This document shows positions 34,392-42,327 of a DNA stretch of 64,000 nt, piece by piece. The translations under genes were made by a program, and so were the position numbers. Where the stretch lies: the NCBI RefSeq assembly GCF_000612505.1, contig NZ_CP004078.1, positions 395,001 to 459,000 on the forward strand, written 5' to 3'. The first letter of the stretch is position 1, and every line of letters starts with the position of its first letter. The DNA comes from Paenibacillus sabinae T27 (GTDB lineage Bacteria > Bacillota > Bacilli > Paenibacillales > Paenibacillaceae). The notes beneath the pieces were generated by a model that was not told the DNA's origin, did not search any database, and worked only from the letters and a program-made list of their open reading frames with translations.

Positions 34392-35263
34392 GCTATACGT
34401 ATTCGCAGCAGAGTCTGTGGCGGCAGGCGGCGCTGCATGGAATCGATTTTGAGCTTCCCCAAGGGACGATGGTCGGCATTGCCGGAGCCACCGGGTCCGG
34501 CAAATCAACGCTGCTTCAGCTGTTCAACGGGATTCTAAAGCCGACAGAGGGAACGGTGTCGGTTCTCGATATTACGCTCCGGGCCGGAGAGAAGCCGCCC
34601 AAGCTGCTGCCGCTCAGGCGGCGCGTCGGGCTGGTCTTCCAATTCCCGGAGCAGCAGATGTTCGCCGAGACGGTGGAGAAGGATCTGTGCTTCGGTCCGC
34701 TCAACTTCGGCATGAGCCCGGATGAGGCGCGGGAGCGCGCGCGTCAGGCAATGCTCGATATGGGGCTGGACCTTGCGCTGCTGGAACGGAATCCGTTCCG
34801 CCTGAGCGGCGGGCAAATGCGCAAGGCGGCTATCGCCTCGGTGCTGGCGGCCGATCCCGAGATTATTGTGCTGGACGAGCCGACAGCCTCGCTGGACCCG
34901 GTCAGCCGCAGAGAGCTGATCGGGCTGCTCACGCGCCTCTGCCGGGAGCGCGGGCGGACGGTGATTATCGTCACGCACCGGATGGATGAGCTGCTGCCCC
35001 ATGCCGACCGCTGGATCATGCTGGACCAGGGCCGGACCGCCTTTCAGGGCGGCATCCGGGAGCTGGCGGCGGACCCGTCTTTGCTGACGCGCTGCGGGCT
35101 GGCGGTGCCAGACTCGCTGCGCTACTGGCGGGCTGTTGCCGACCGGCTGGGCCTTGAGGGCGAAGAGCCGCGGTTGACGCCGGAAGGCTTGGCCGAGCTA
35201 ATTGCGTCGCGTCGAAGCGGCAATTCCGGCCGGGCTGGCGAACAGGGGGCCGGCTATGAATGA
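34367..35263 (+). CDS. ecfA2: ECF transporter ATPase 2
   Basis: A 298-residue ECF-type ABC ATPase, with Walker A GATGSGKST near residue 37, LVFQFPEQQMFAETVEKDL, signature LSGGQMRKAA and Walker B IIVLDEPTASLDP. The start lies within the last 25 bases of ecfA1, and its end overlaps ecfT by 8 bases, so the three are translationally coupled. Firmicutes usually encode the general ECF module near ribosomal protein genes. A second copy here would be dedicated to the substrate of this locus. Confidence 0.92.
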   Translation: MAIQLQQVSYTYSQQSLWRQAALHGIDFELPQGTMVGIAGATGSGKSTLLQLFNGILKPTEGTVSVLDITLRAGEKPPKLLPLRRRVGLVFQFPEQQMFAETVEKDLCFGPLNFGMSPDEARERARQAMLDMGLDLALLERNPFRLSGGQMRKAAIASVLAADPEIIVLDEPTASLDPVSRRELIGLLTRLCRERGRTVIIVTHRMDELLPHADRWIMLDQGRTAFQGGIRELAADPSLLTRCGLAVPDSLRYWRAVADRLGLEGEEPRLTPEGLAELIASRRSGNSGRAGEQGAGYE

Positions 35264-36047
35264 GCGTTTGCTGCTCGGCAGAAGCATTGAGACCGGCTCT
35301 TGGGTCCATAAGCTGGACCCCCGGTCGAAACTCGCCGGCATGCTGCTGTACTCCGCCGCCATTTTGCTGTCCCGGTCCTGGCCGGCCATGGCGCTGATCG
35401 CAGCGATCTCGGTGGCGGTGGCGGCGTCCACCCGGATTCCGCTCAAATATTATGTAATGGCGGCCAAGCCGCTTCGATATTTAATGCTGTTTATTCTTAT
35501 CGTCCAGCTGCTGACGGTCAAGGAAGGAGCGGTCCTGGTGACCGTCGGCTCCTTCTCCCTTTACGAGGATGGCCTGAGGCTTGGCGCGTTCGCGGCGATC
35601 CGCACGTTTCTGCTGGTCGCCTTTACCGCACTGCTGACCTTTACGACCACGCCGGCCCGGTTGAACCAGGGCCTTGAAGGGATCTTGTCGCCGCTCCGCT
35701 TTATCGGGCTTTCACCGGCCCGCTTTACGCTGATGATCAGTCTCGCCCTGCGGTTCATTCCGACGATTCTGGACGAGTCGGAAATTGTGCTGAAGGCGCA
35801 GGCTTCGCGCGGAGCCGATTTAAGCGAGCTGCCGCTTAAGGAGAAAGGGCGGATGCTGGTGACGCTGCTCGTTCCGGTCATTGCCGGAGCGTTCCGGCGG
35901 GCTCAGGATCTGGTCTATTCCATGGAAGCCCGGGGATTCCGGATGGATGCCCCCCGTTCGCGGTATCACCGCCTGAAATGGGGCCGGGCGGATTCTTTTT
36001 TTATCGCTATATTTATTCTGGCAGGCCTTGCCGCCGCTATCCTGTAA
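35256..36047 (+). CDS. ecfT: ECF transporter transmembrane protein EcfT
   Basis: A 263-residue membrane protein with about five to six TM helices and the two coupling-helix motifs of EcfT: AQASRGADLS near residue 183 and YSMEARGFRMD near residue 223 (Ala-Arg-Gly signature). It couples the EcfA dimer to an S-component. The ATG at 35256 is chosen over an earlier in-frame ATG at 35202 that lies within ecfA2. The only S-like protein in the operon is the Gx-family EetB, which makes that a candidate partner. Confidence 0.92.
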   Translation: MNERLLLGRSIETGSWVHKLDPRSKLAGMLLYSAAILLSRSWPAMALIAAISVAVAASTRIPLKYYVMAAKPLRYLMLFILIVQLLTVKEGAVLVTVGSFSLYEDGLRLGAFAAIRTFLLVAFTALLTFTTTPARLNQGLEGILSPLRFIGLSPARFTLMISLALRFIPTILDESEIVLKAQASRGADLSELPLKEKGRMLVTLLVPVIAGAFRRAQDLVYSMEARGFRMDAPRSRYHRLKWGRADSFFIAIFILAGLAAAIL

Positions 36048-36087
36048 CTGGAAAATCACCGGGGGAGTCACATAAGGAGGAACACGA

Positions 36088-38025
36088 ATGACGCGTTATT
36101 TTAATGGGAGAGAAATTGAACTGCTGGCTCCGGCCGGCACCTTTGACATTTTTAAAGAGGTTGTGAAGTCCCGCTGCGATGCGGTCTATCTTGGCGGCCC
36201 CGTGCTGAATATGAGAATGATGCGAAAGGGCTACAATCTATCTCTGGAGGAGATTGCACAGGCGCTCGACATCGCCCACGGCCTTGGCAAAAAGGTGTAC
36301 ATTACCGTCAACAACCTGTTCAGCGAAGAGGAGACCCGGGAAGCCCGTGAATATCTCACTTATCTGGAGAGTATCCAGCCGGACGCGCTGATCGTACAGG
36401 ATATGGCGGTTCTGGGGCTGATCCGGGAAATGGGACTTACGCTGCCCATCCATGCTTCAGTTATGATGAATGTACATAATCTGGAGATGATCCACGCGCT
36501 GCGCGAGCTTGGCGTAAGCCGCGTCGTCACCTCGCGGGAGATGGATCTGCAGACGGCGAAGCTGCTGGGATCAGCAAGCGGAATGGAGCTGGAGTATTTC
36601 GTCCACGGCGATATGTGCTCCGTCCACGGTGCGAACTGCTATTACAGCTCCCATGTGTTCGGGATGAGCAGTAACCGGGGCAAATGCATGAAGCCGTGCC
36701 GCTGGGATTACCGGATTAAAAAAGACGGCTACATCTTCCCGGCGGAATACCCGCTCGCGGTTAAGGATATGTTCATGTATGAGAATCTGCCGGAGCTGAT
36801 CGAATCGGGAATCACCTCGTTCAAAATCGAAGGCCGCATGCGCGACAAGGATTTCATGGTGATGCTCGTCAACAGCTACGGCGAGGCGATCGACCGGTAT
36901 ATCGACGATCCTGTCGGGTTTGACCGCACGGTGGATTCGAAGCTGCTGTACAATAACCGCAAGCGTGATTTCTCCACCGCTTACGCCTTCGGCAAGCCGG
37001 GACTCCGGAACATTAACCGGCGGTTTGAAGGGACCGGCAAGTTCTACAGCACAGGCAAGGTGTTCAGCACGCCGACTGCGGAGCGCGAACTGTCCGAAGA
37101 GCGCGTGGAGCAGCTCCGGGAACGGCTGGCGGCGGAGGGGAACCAAGACCGCGCGCGGACGAACCCCGAGCTGGCGGTACGCGTCAACAACATGGCGCAG
37201 GCCAAGGCCGCCCTGGAAGCAGGGGTGGAGCATCTGTATCTGTCCGGCGATGTCTACGAGCCCGACCGTCCGTTCACCAAGCGTGACGTAATGGAGCTGG
37301 GCTCGATCAAAGGGAAGACGAAGCTGATTCTGGGACTGCCTCGAATGATGACGGAGCTGCATTTTGACCAATACGACCAGCTGCTCATTCATGGGGAACG
37401 TCTCCCGATCGACGGTCTGCTCGTTACGAATCTTGGCGCCATCCGCCGCTATAACGGAACCGGTTATCCGCTGATCGGAGACGCCAGCCTCAACATTTAC
37501 AACACGCTCTCCGCCGGGCTGTACGCAGGGCTGGGACTTAAGCGGATCAGTGTATCGCCCGAGATGACGCTGGAGCATTTTGCGTCCTTTGCCTCCCGCT
37601 GCGACCTGCCGCTGGAAATGGTGGTGCACGGTTCGCCGGCGCTGATGTATATGGAGCATGATTTATACGAAAATACCGAAGTGATGGAGCCGATCGGCGA
37701 GGAAGACAACCGTTATGTAAGCAATGATGTGCTTGTCTTGATGACCGATAAAGGGGAAAATCCGGTGTACCGCGACCAGCATGGACGCTGCCATCTGCTG
37801 TTCTCCAAAGAGCTGTGCTATTTGCCGGTGCTCAGTGAGCTGAATGCGGCAGGCATCTCCTGCTTCCGCATCGAGGGCGCGACCTATACGCCGGAGCAGC
37901 TGAGCGCAATCCTGAATGCCTATCGGAACGCCATAAGCGGCATTTCCGGTACCGGAGAAGAAGCGGCAGAGAGCCTGGAGCCTGTCTATGCGGGCTATAC
38001 GCTCGGATCGCTGCAATTCAATTAA
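36088..38025 (+). CDS. U32-family protein with Cys cluster
   Basis: A 645-residue member of the peptidase U32 family. Residues 12-35 (LLAPAGTFDIFKEVVKSRCDAVYLGG) open the barrel, and four cysteines of the U32 signature are present (C177, C184, C200, C204), expected to hold an iron-sulfur cluster. Known U32 proteins include the tRNA and rRNA hydroxylation factors TrhP and RlhA and the oxygen-independent ubiquinone hydroxylation proteins UbiU and UbiV. A peptidase role is doubtful. It starts 40 bases after ecfT behind AAGGAGG. In a quinone-related cluster, a role in anaerobic hydroxylation is conceivable but unsupported. Confidence 0.88.
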   Translation: MTRYFNGREIELLAPAGTFDIFKEVVKSRCDAVYLGGPVLNMRMMRKGYNLSLEEIAQALDIAHGLGKKVYITVNNLFSEEETREAREYLTYLESIQPDALIVQDMAVLGLIREMGLTLPIHASVMMNVHNLEMIHALRELGVSRVVTSREMDLQTAKLLGSASGMELEYFVHGDMCSVHGANCYYSSHVFGMSSNRGKCMKPCRWDYRIKKDGYIFPAEYPLAVKDMFMYENLPELIESGITSFKIEGRMRDKDFMVMLVNSYGEAIDRYIDDPVGFDRTVDSKLLYNNRKRDFSTAYAFGKPGLRNINRRFEGTGKFYSTGKVFSTPTAERELSEERVEQLRERLAAEGNQDRARTNPELAVRVNNMAQAKAALEAGVEHLYLSGDVYEPDRPFTKRDVMELGSIKGKTKLILGLPRMMTELHFDQYDQLLIHGERLPIDGLLVTNLGAIRRYNGTGYPLIGDASLNIYNTLSAGLYAGLGLKRISVSPEMTLEHFASFASRCDLPLEMVVHGSPALMYMEHDLYENTEVMEPIGEEDNRYVSNDVLVLMTDKGENPVYRDQHGRCHLLFSKELCYLPVLSELNAAGISCFRIEGATYTPEQLSAILNAYRNAISGISGTGEEAAESLEPVYAGYTLGSLQFN

Positions 38026-38066
38026 ATTTTAAATATATATAAGCTGAACTTAAGATTTTCTCATCA

Positions 38067-38228
38067 GATATCAGTCGTAACTACGAGGAACGTTTGGACT
38101 TCCGGCCGCTGTTGTCTTCAGATTTCTCGATTTAACCCGCTCTTCGCGGATGAAATCCGAAGACAAAGGCGATCGCTATCGCTCCTACAGTTCCAAACTT
38201 CCCCTTCGTTACTCCTTACCCTGATGTC
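38067..38228. repeat. structured interspersed repeat, copy B
   Basis: Second copy of the element at 13713-13872. TTGTCTTC-A-GATTTC pairs with GAAATC-C-GAAGACAA around CCGC-TCTTC-GCGG. GTTTGGA (left) and TCCAAAC (right) close an outer stem, and the edges read GATATCAG and CTGATGTC. Two stem pairs differ from copy A by compensating changes. It lies between the U32 and aminotransferase genes. Confidence 0.78.
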
Positions 38229-38308
38229 ATTTTTTAAAGTTCATCGTATATAGTATCGTAGAAGAAAGACGGGCGGACGAAACTCTCAGAAAAGGGGGAC
38301 TAGAAGGC

Positions 38309-39619
38309 ATGAACGAGAAGGAAATCATCGGGAGAGAGGCCGTCGCGGCCAAGCGTAAGCAATATTTTTATCCTTGTACACAGCACTTTTACCGGAATTC
38401 GCCGCAGCTTGTGCGCGGATCAATGCAGCATGTATATGACGAGAACGGGAAAAAATACACCGATTTCTTCGCCGGGGTGTCGGTGGTCGCCTGCGGCCAC
38501 TGCAATCCGGCGATTACGGAGCGGACCATTCACCAGCTGCAGCAGCTGCAGCATACGACGACCATCTATCTGACCCAGCCGAACGTCGATCTGGCGGAGC
38601 GGCTGGAGAAGGTTCTTCCCGGCGAGCTTAGACGCACGTTCTTCGTGAACAGCGGCTCCGAGGCCAACGAGGGAGCGATGCTGCTGGCACGGCTTCATAC
38701 CGGCCGTAAAGGATTTATTGCGCTGGAGAGCGGGCTGCACGGCCGGACCAATCTGACAATGAGCGTAACAGGGCTGTCCATGTGGCGGACCGATAAATAT
38801 CTGGACGAGGATGTCACCTTTATCCGGCGTCCCTATGACCCGGAGCTGACGCCAGCGCAGGCGGCGGAGCGGTCTCTTGAGGATTTGAAAAAAGTGCTTG
38901 AAGAGAAGGGAGATACGATTGCCGCCATGATCGCCGAGCCGATTCAGGGCAACGGCGGGATGATCCTGCCGGAGCTATCGTACTTCCGCTCGGTCAAGAC
39001 GCTGCTTGATCAGTACGGCGTCCTGCTGATTGCCGACGAGATTCAGACCGGCTTCGGGCGCACGGGCACCATGTTCGCCATGGAGCATTTCGGCGTAGTG
39101 CCGGACATCATCACGATGGCGAAGGCGCTCGGCAACGGCGTGCCGGTAGCGGCCTTTGCGACCAATGACGACATCGCCCGTTCCCTGAACACGCCGTCCG
39201 CCTCCACCTTCGGCGGAAATCCGGTATCGGCGGCCACGGCGCTGGCCGTGCTCGACTACATCGAGGCGGAGCGGCTCCCCGAGCGGGCGGAGCGGCTGGG
39301 CGCGAAGCTGAGGGAAGGGCTTCTGGACCTTCAGCGCAGTTATCCGGGCACAATCGCCGATGTGCGGGGAGCGGGCCTTATGCTGGGCGCCGAGCTGCGC
39401 GCCGGCGGAGCGGCGGAAAACGCGGCCTTGACGGATGAAGTGCTCGAAGAAATGAAAGACCGGGGATATTTGATCGGCAAGAACGGAGTGGGCCGAAATG
39501 TCCTGGCCTTCCAGCCGCCGCTCGTTATCACCGAAGAAGATATCGGCGGGCTGCTTCAGGCGCTGGACGGGACACTGGCCCGCATTCTGGCCGAAGCGGC
39601 GCCTTCGGCGGACGTGTAG
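38309..39619 (+). CDS. class III PLP-dependent aminotransferase
   Basis: A 436-residue fold-type I aminotransferase of the ornithine/AGXT2 group, transferring an amino group between an omega- or alpha-amino donor and a keto acid. Recognisable parts are FFAGVSVVACGHCNP near residue 52, FVNSGSEANEGAMLLAR near residue 111, LIADEIQTGFGRTG near residue 240 (PLP-binding Asp), and the Schiff-base Lys in MAKALGNGVP near residue 273. It resembles alanine-glyoxylate type enzymes, but substrate is undetermined. The start follows AAAAGGGGGAC. It precedes the UbiA gene by 52 bases. No clear functional link to electron transfer. Confidence 0.88.
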   Translation: MNEKEIIGREAVAAKRKQYFYPCTQHFYRNSPQLVRGSMQHVYDENGKKYTDFFAGVSVVACGHCNPAITERTIHQLQQLQHTTTIYLTQPNVDLAERLEKVLPGELRRTFFVNSGSEANEGAMLLARLHTGRKGFIALESGLHGRTNLTMSVTGLSMWRTDKYLDEDVTFIRRPYDPELTPAQAAERSLEDLKKVLEEKGDTIAAMIAEPIQGNGGMILPELSYFRSVKTLLDQYGVLLIADEIQTGFGRTGTMFAMEHFGVVPDIITMAKALGNGVPVAAFATNDDIARSLNTPSASTFGGNPVSAATALAVLDYIEAERLPERAERLGAKLREGLLDLQRSYPGTIADVRGAGLMLGAELRAGGAAENAALTDEVLEEMKDRGYLIGKNGVGRNVLAFQPPLVITEEDIGGLLQALDGTLARILAEAAPSADV

Positions 39620-39671
39620 GCAGGCCGGCCTTTGGAAGCTACAAGAGAGAAGAGAATGGGGAAGAAACGCT

Positions 39672-40556
39672 ATGGTCATCATTAACGCCTGCAAACAAGC
39701 GGCGCATAAACTCAAATTATTCGGCGAGCTGGTCATGTTCTCGCATACGCTGTTCTCGCTGCCTTTTGCCATCATCTCCATGGTGTGGGCGGCTGGAGGC
39801 TGGCCTTCGGGCCGAATCATGCTGTGGGGGCTGATCGCTCTGATCGGCGCCCGCAACGGCGCCAACGCGTTCAACCGTCTCGTCGACCGCACCTTTGACA
39901 GCCAGAATCCCCGGACGGCGCACCGGCATCTTCCCCAGCGCCTGCTGGCGGAGAAGGAAGTGGCCGTCTTCGTTGCCGTCAACTACGCGATTTTTATATT
40001 CGCTTCGGGAATGCTGAATCTGCTGTGCCTGATCCTGTCGCCCGTGGCGATCGTTTTGATTTCAACTTACTCTTATACGAAGCGTTTCACCTACCTCAGC
40101 CATCTGTATCTGGGCTTTGTGATCGCTTCCGCTCCGATCGGGGCGTGGTTTGCGGTAACCGGGCAAATCGCCTTTACGCCTTTTGTCATCGGCACGGTCG
40201 TCATGCTGTGGATCGCCGGCTTCGATATTATCTACGGCACCCAGGACATCGATTTCGACCGCCGGGCCGGACTGTGGTCCATTCCCAGCTACTTCGGACT
40301 AAAGAATGCGCTCCGCATTGCGAAGGCGCTGCATTTTATCATGATTATGCTGCTGCTCTTCCTGTATGTGTGGCGCGGACTGGGCTGGATATATCTCGTC
40401 GGCATCGGCGCCGCGACCCTGCTTCTGATGACGGAGCACAACATCATCAAGCCGTCGAACCGGCAGCTGATGAAGGTCGCCTCTTACAATTTGAATCAGG
40501 TGATCAGCATGGTCATTTTGGCTTGTTCGCTGGTTGATTTCTTTTATGTAAGCTGA
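39672..40556 (+). CDS. UbiA-family prenyltransferase, DmkA-like
   Basis: A 294-residue integral membrane prenyltransferase with about eight TM helices. Both Asp-rich Mg-binding motifs are present: NGANAFNRLVDRTFD near residue 62 and DIIYGTQDIDFDRR near residue 180. The family attaches polyprenyl chains to aromatic rings in quinone synthesis (UbiA, MenA, MqnP). In Listeria's EET locus DmkA makes a dedicated demethylmenaquinone pool. Here the prenyl diphosphate synthase lies directly opposite. The exact aromatic acceptor cannot be read from sequence. The ATG at 39672 is chosen because the upstream open frame overlaps the aminotransferase gene. Confidence 0.87.
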   Translation: MVIINACKQAAHKLKLFGELVMFSHTLFSLPFAIISMVWAAGGWPSGRIMLWGLIALIGARNGANAFNRLVDRTFDSQNPRTAHRHLPQRLLAEKEVAVFVAVNYAIFIFASGMLNLLCLILSPVAIVLISTYSYTKRFTYLSHLYLGFVIASAPIGAWFAVTGQIAFTPFVIGTVVMLWIAGFDIIYGTQDIDFDRRAGLWSIPSYFGLKNALRIAKALHFIMIMLLLFLYVWRGLGWIYLVGIGAATLLLMTEHNIIKPSNRQLMKVASYNLNQVISMVILACSLVDFFYVS

Positions 40557-40601
40557 GCTTATCTATACGTTCCGGCACTCCAATGCAGGAAAAAGAATAC
40601 G

Positions 40602-40641
40602 AAAAAGGCGGATACTCCCGTGATGGGGTATCCGCCTTTTT
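40602..40641. terminator. bidirectional terminator between the two EET-like operons
   Basis: AAAAAGGCGGATAC pairs with GTATCCGCCTTTTT around TCCCGTGATGGG, with A and T runs on both sides. It separates the convergent ubiA-type and dmkB-type genes. Confidence 0.93.
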
Positions 40642-40664
40642 CATGGTAAAGAATTAAAAAAGAG

Positions 40665-41645
40665 TCAGCGGTCTCTGCCCGCAAAGAACGCAATCAGCGT
40701 CTCCAGATCGGCGTGCGCCGGATAGGAGGACAGTTGCTTCGCGATGACCGCCGCCTGTTCCAGATAACGGCGGCTCATTTCTTCCGTGCGGGCGAGCGCG
40801 CCGCTGCCGGAGATGGCCGCGAGAGCGTCCCGGACGTCGGCATCTGAAGAGCCGGGGCCGATGCGGCGGATGCGCGCTGCAAGCGCCGGGTCCTGCAGCG
40901 CGTAGATTACGGGCAGGGTGACCTGTCCGTGGCGTAGATCGCTGCCAGCAGGCTTGCCGAGCGTCTCGGACGATTGGGTGAAATCCAGCAGATCGTCCTG
41001 GATCTGAAAGGCGATGCCGAGCGCCTCGCCGAACGCGTACAGCGCCTCGGCCGTCTCTTCCGTGCTCTCGGCTGACAGAGCTCCCACACGAAGGCAGGTC
41101 GCCATCAGAAGAGCCGTTTTGTTGAGCGATTTATCCAGGTACTGCTCAAGCGTAAGATCATAGTCGTAGGCATGCTCCATCTGCTGGTATTCCCCAATGC
41201 ACAATTGGGCGGTGGCTATGGCCGACAGATCATGTACATAATGGGTCTTATCCCCGGCATGCTTGCTTAACAGTTCGATAACCCTCGCAGACATATAATT
41301 GCCGATATGGACGGCTGAGAGTACCCCCGTCTGCGTATGCAGGGCGGGACGTCCGCGCCGCAGCTTGGCATCATCGATAATATCGTCATGAACAAGCGAG
41401 GCGGCATGGATGAACTCGGCAGCCGCGGCCAGTTGGAGCGTGCGGCGTCTCTGTCCCTTCCGGCCAAAACGGCTTCCGACAATGACCATAAGCGGGCGAA
41501 GCCGTTTGCCTCCGGAACTGACAAGCTCCAGAACGCCTTTGGCCAGCGCCGAGCCTCCGGGCACATCCTTGTCGCGCGTGACCAGCCGTTCGATTTCAAG
41601 GTTAACTTCCGCAATGTCGATATTCAAGGCTTCATGCAGCTTCAT
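40665..41645 (-). CDS. polyprenyl diphosphate synthase, DmkB-like
   Basis: A 326-residue trans-prenyltransferase that elongates an allylic diphosphate with isopentenyl diphosphate to make the quinone side chain. It carries the first Asp-rich motif DDIID (residues 87-91) with the RRGRP that follows, and the second, QIQDDLLDF, near residue 216. It resembles HepT, the catalytic half of heptaprenyl diphosphate synthase. The Listeria EET locus encodes a comparable synthase, DmkB. A small HepS-like protein is encoded 7 bases upstream, suggesting a two-subunit enzyme. Confidence 0.9.
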   Translation of the reverse strand: MKLHEALNIDIAEVNLEIERLVTRDKDVPGGSALAKGVLELVSSGGKRLRPLMVIVGSRFGRKGQRRRTLQLAAAAEFIHAASLVHDDIIDDAKLRRGRPALHTQTGVLSAVHIGNYMSARVIELLSKHAGDKTHYVHDLSAIATAQLCIGEYQQMEHAYDYDLTLEQYLDKSLNKTALLMATCLRVGALSAESTEETAEALYAFGEALGIAFQIQDDLLDFTQSSETLGKPAGSDLRHGQVTLPVIYALQDPALAARIRRIGPGSSDADVRDALAAISGSGALARTEEMSRRYLEQAAVIAKQLSSYPAHADLETLIAFFAGRDR

Positions 41646-41652
41646 GTTGGCG

Positions 41653-42114
41653 CTATCCCACCTGTTCTATCGCTTTTTCCGAACGACGCTTTTTTTTAAA
41701 CTCGGCATTCAGGAATTGTCCGATTAGAGCTGTGAGGTCCAGCTCGCTGTAGTCTCCATTAGCTCTTCTGACTTGCTGCTGTTTAATATAAGGAGCCAGG
41801 AAGACGACGAAATCCAGCTCGCGGTGCTTTATGGCGAACTGAAGGTAAAAGCTGTATAAATAATCTCCATCAAGCACATTACGGATCAAATCGGGATGAT
41901 CCTCAGTGCATTCCATATGCCGGCGGGCAGCCAGCTCAAGAATGATGTACATGCCCATGAAGTGCATTTTGCGGCTGTATTCCAGGTTATAGCTGTCCAT
42001 TACCGAGAGCAGACCATCGCCTTCCGCCGGAGAGAAAGGAAGCTGAATTCCGGCGATGGGCGACAATTCAGCCTGAAGCAGCCGAAGAGTATCTCCAAAG
42101 AGTTGTCTGTTCAC
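41653..42114 (-). CDS. small HepS-like protein
   Basis: A 153-residue, mostly helical soluble protein with no signal peptide. The segment VLDGDYLYSFYLQFAIKH near residue 81 resembles the GDxLYSxYY region of HepS, component I of heptaprenyl diphosphate synthase, but the protein is shorter than HepS (about 250). It ends 7 bases before the prenyl synthase start, so the pair should be co-translated and may form a heterodimer. The N-terminus aligns poorly with anything I know. Family assignment is tentative. Confidence 0.6.
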   Translation of the reverse strand: MNRQLFGDTLRLLQAELSPIAGIQLPFSPAEGDGLLSVMDSYNLEYSRKMHFMGMYIILELAARRHMECTEDHPDLIRNVLDGDYLYSFYLQFAIKHRELDFVVFLAPYIKQQQVRRANGDYSELDLTALIGQFLNAEFKKKRRSEKAIEQVG

Positions 42115-42191
42115 AAGATTCTCTCCTTCTTGTCGGTTTTGCGGAAGCAGTCAAAAGCCTGGATCATCCTTACAAAACCTCTCTTAAATAA

Positions 42192-42224
42192 GGAGAGTAA
42201 TGTGCCTGAAAGACACATTACTCC
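42192..42224. other. hairpin between ndh2 and the HepS-like gene
   Basis: GGAGAGTAATGTG pairs with CACATTACTCC, with a two-base bulge, around CCTGAAAGA. No T-run follows on either strand, so it is not a classical terminator. It could be an RNA-processing or stability element inside the leftward operon. Confidence 0.5.
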
Positions 42225-42327
42225 ATTAAAGTTGATATTAATCTTGTATAAATCAACATAGAAAACACATAGATGACTTATATAATAGCAATTGAAAGTA
42301 CGGTAATCATTCAGACAATCCGCTGCT

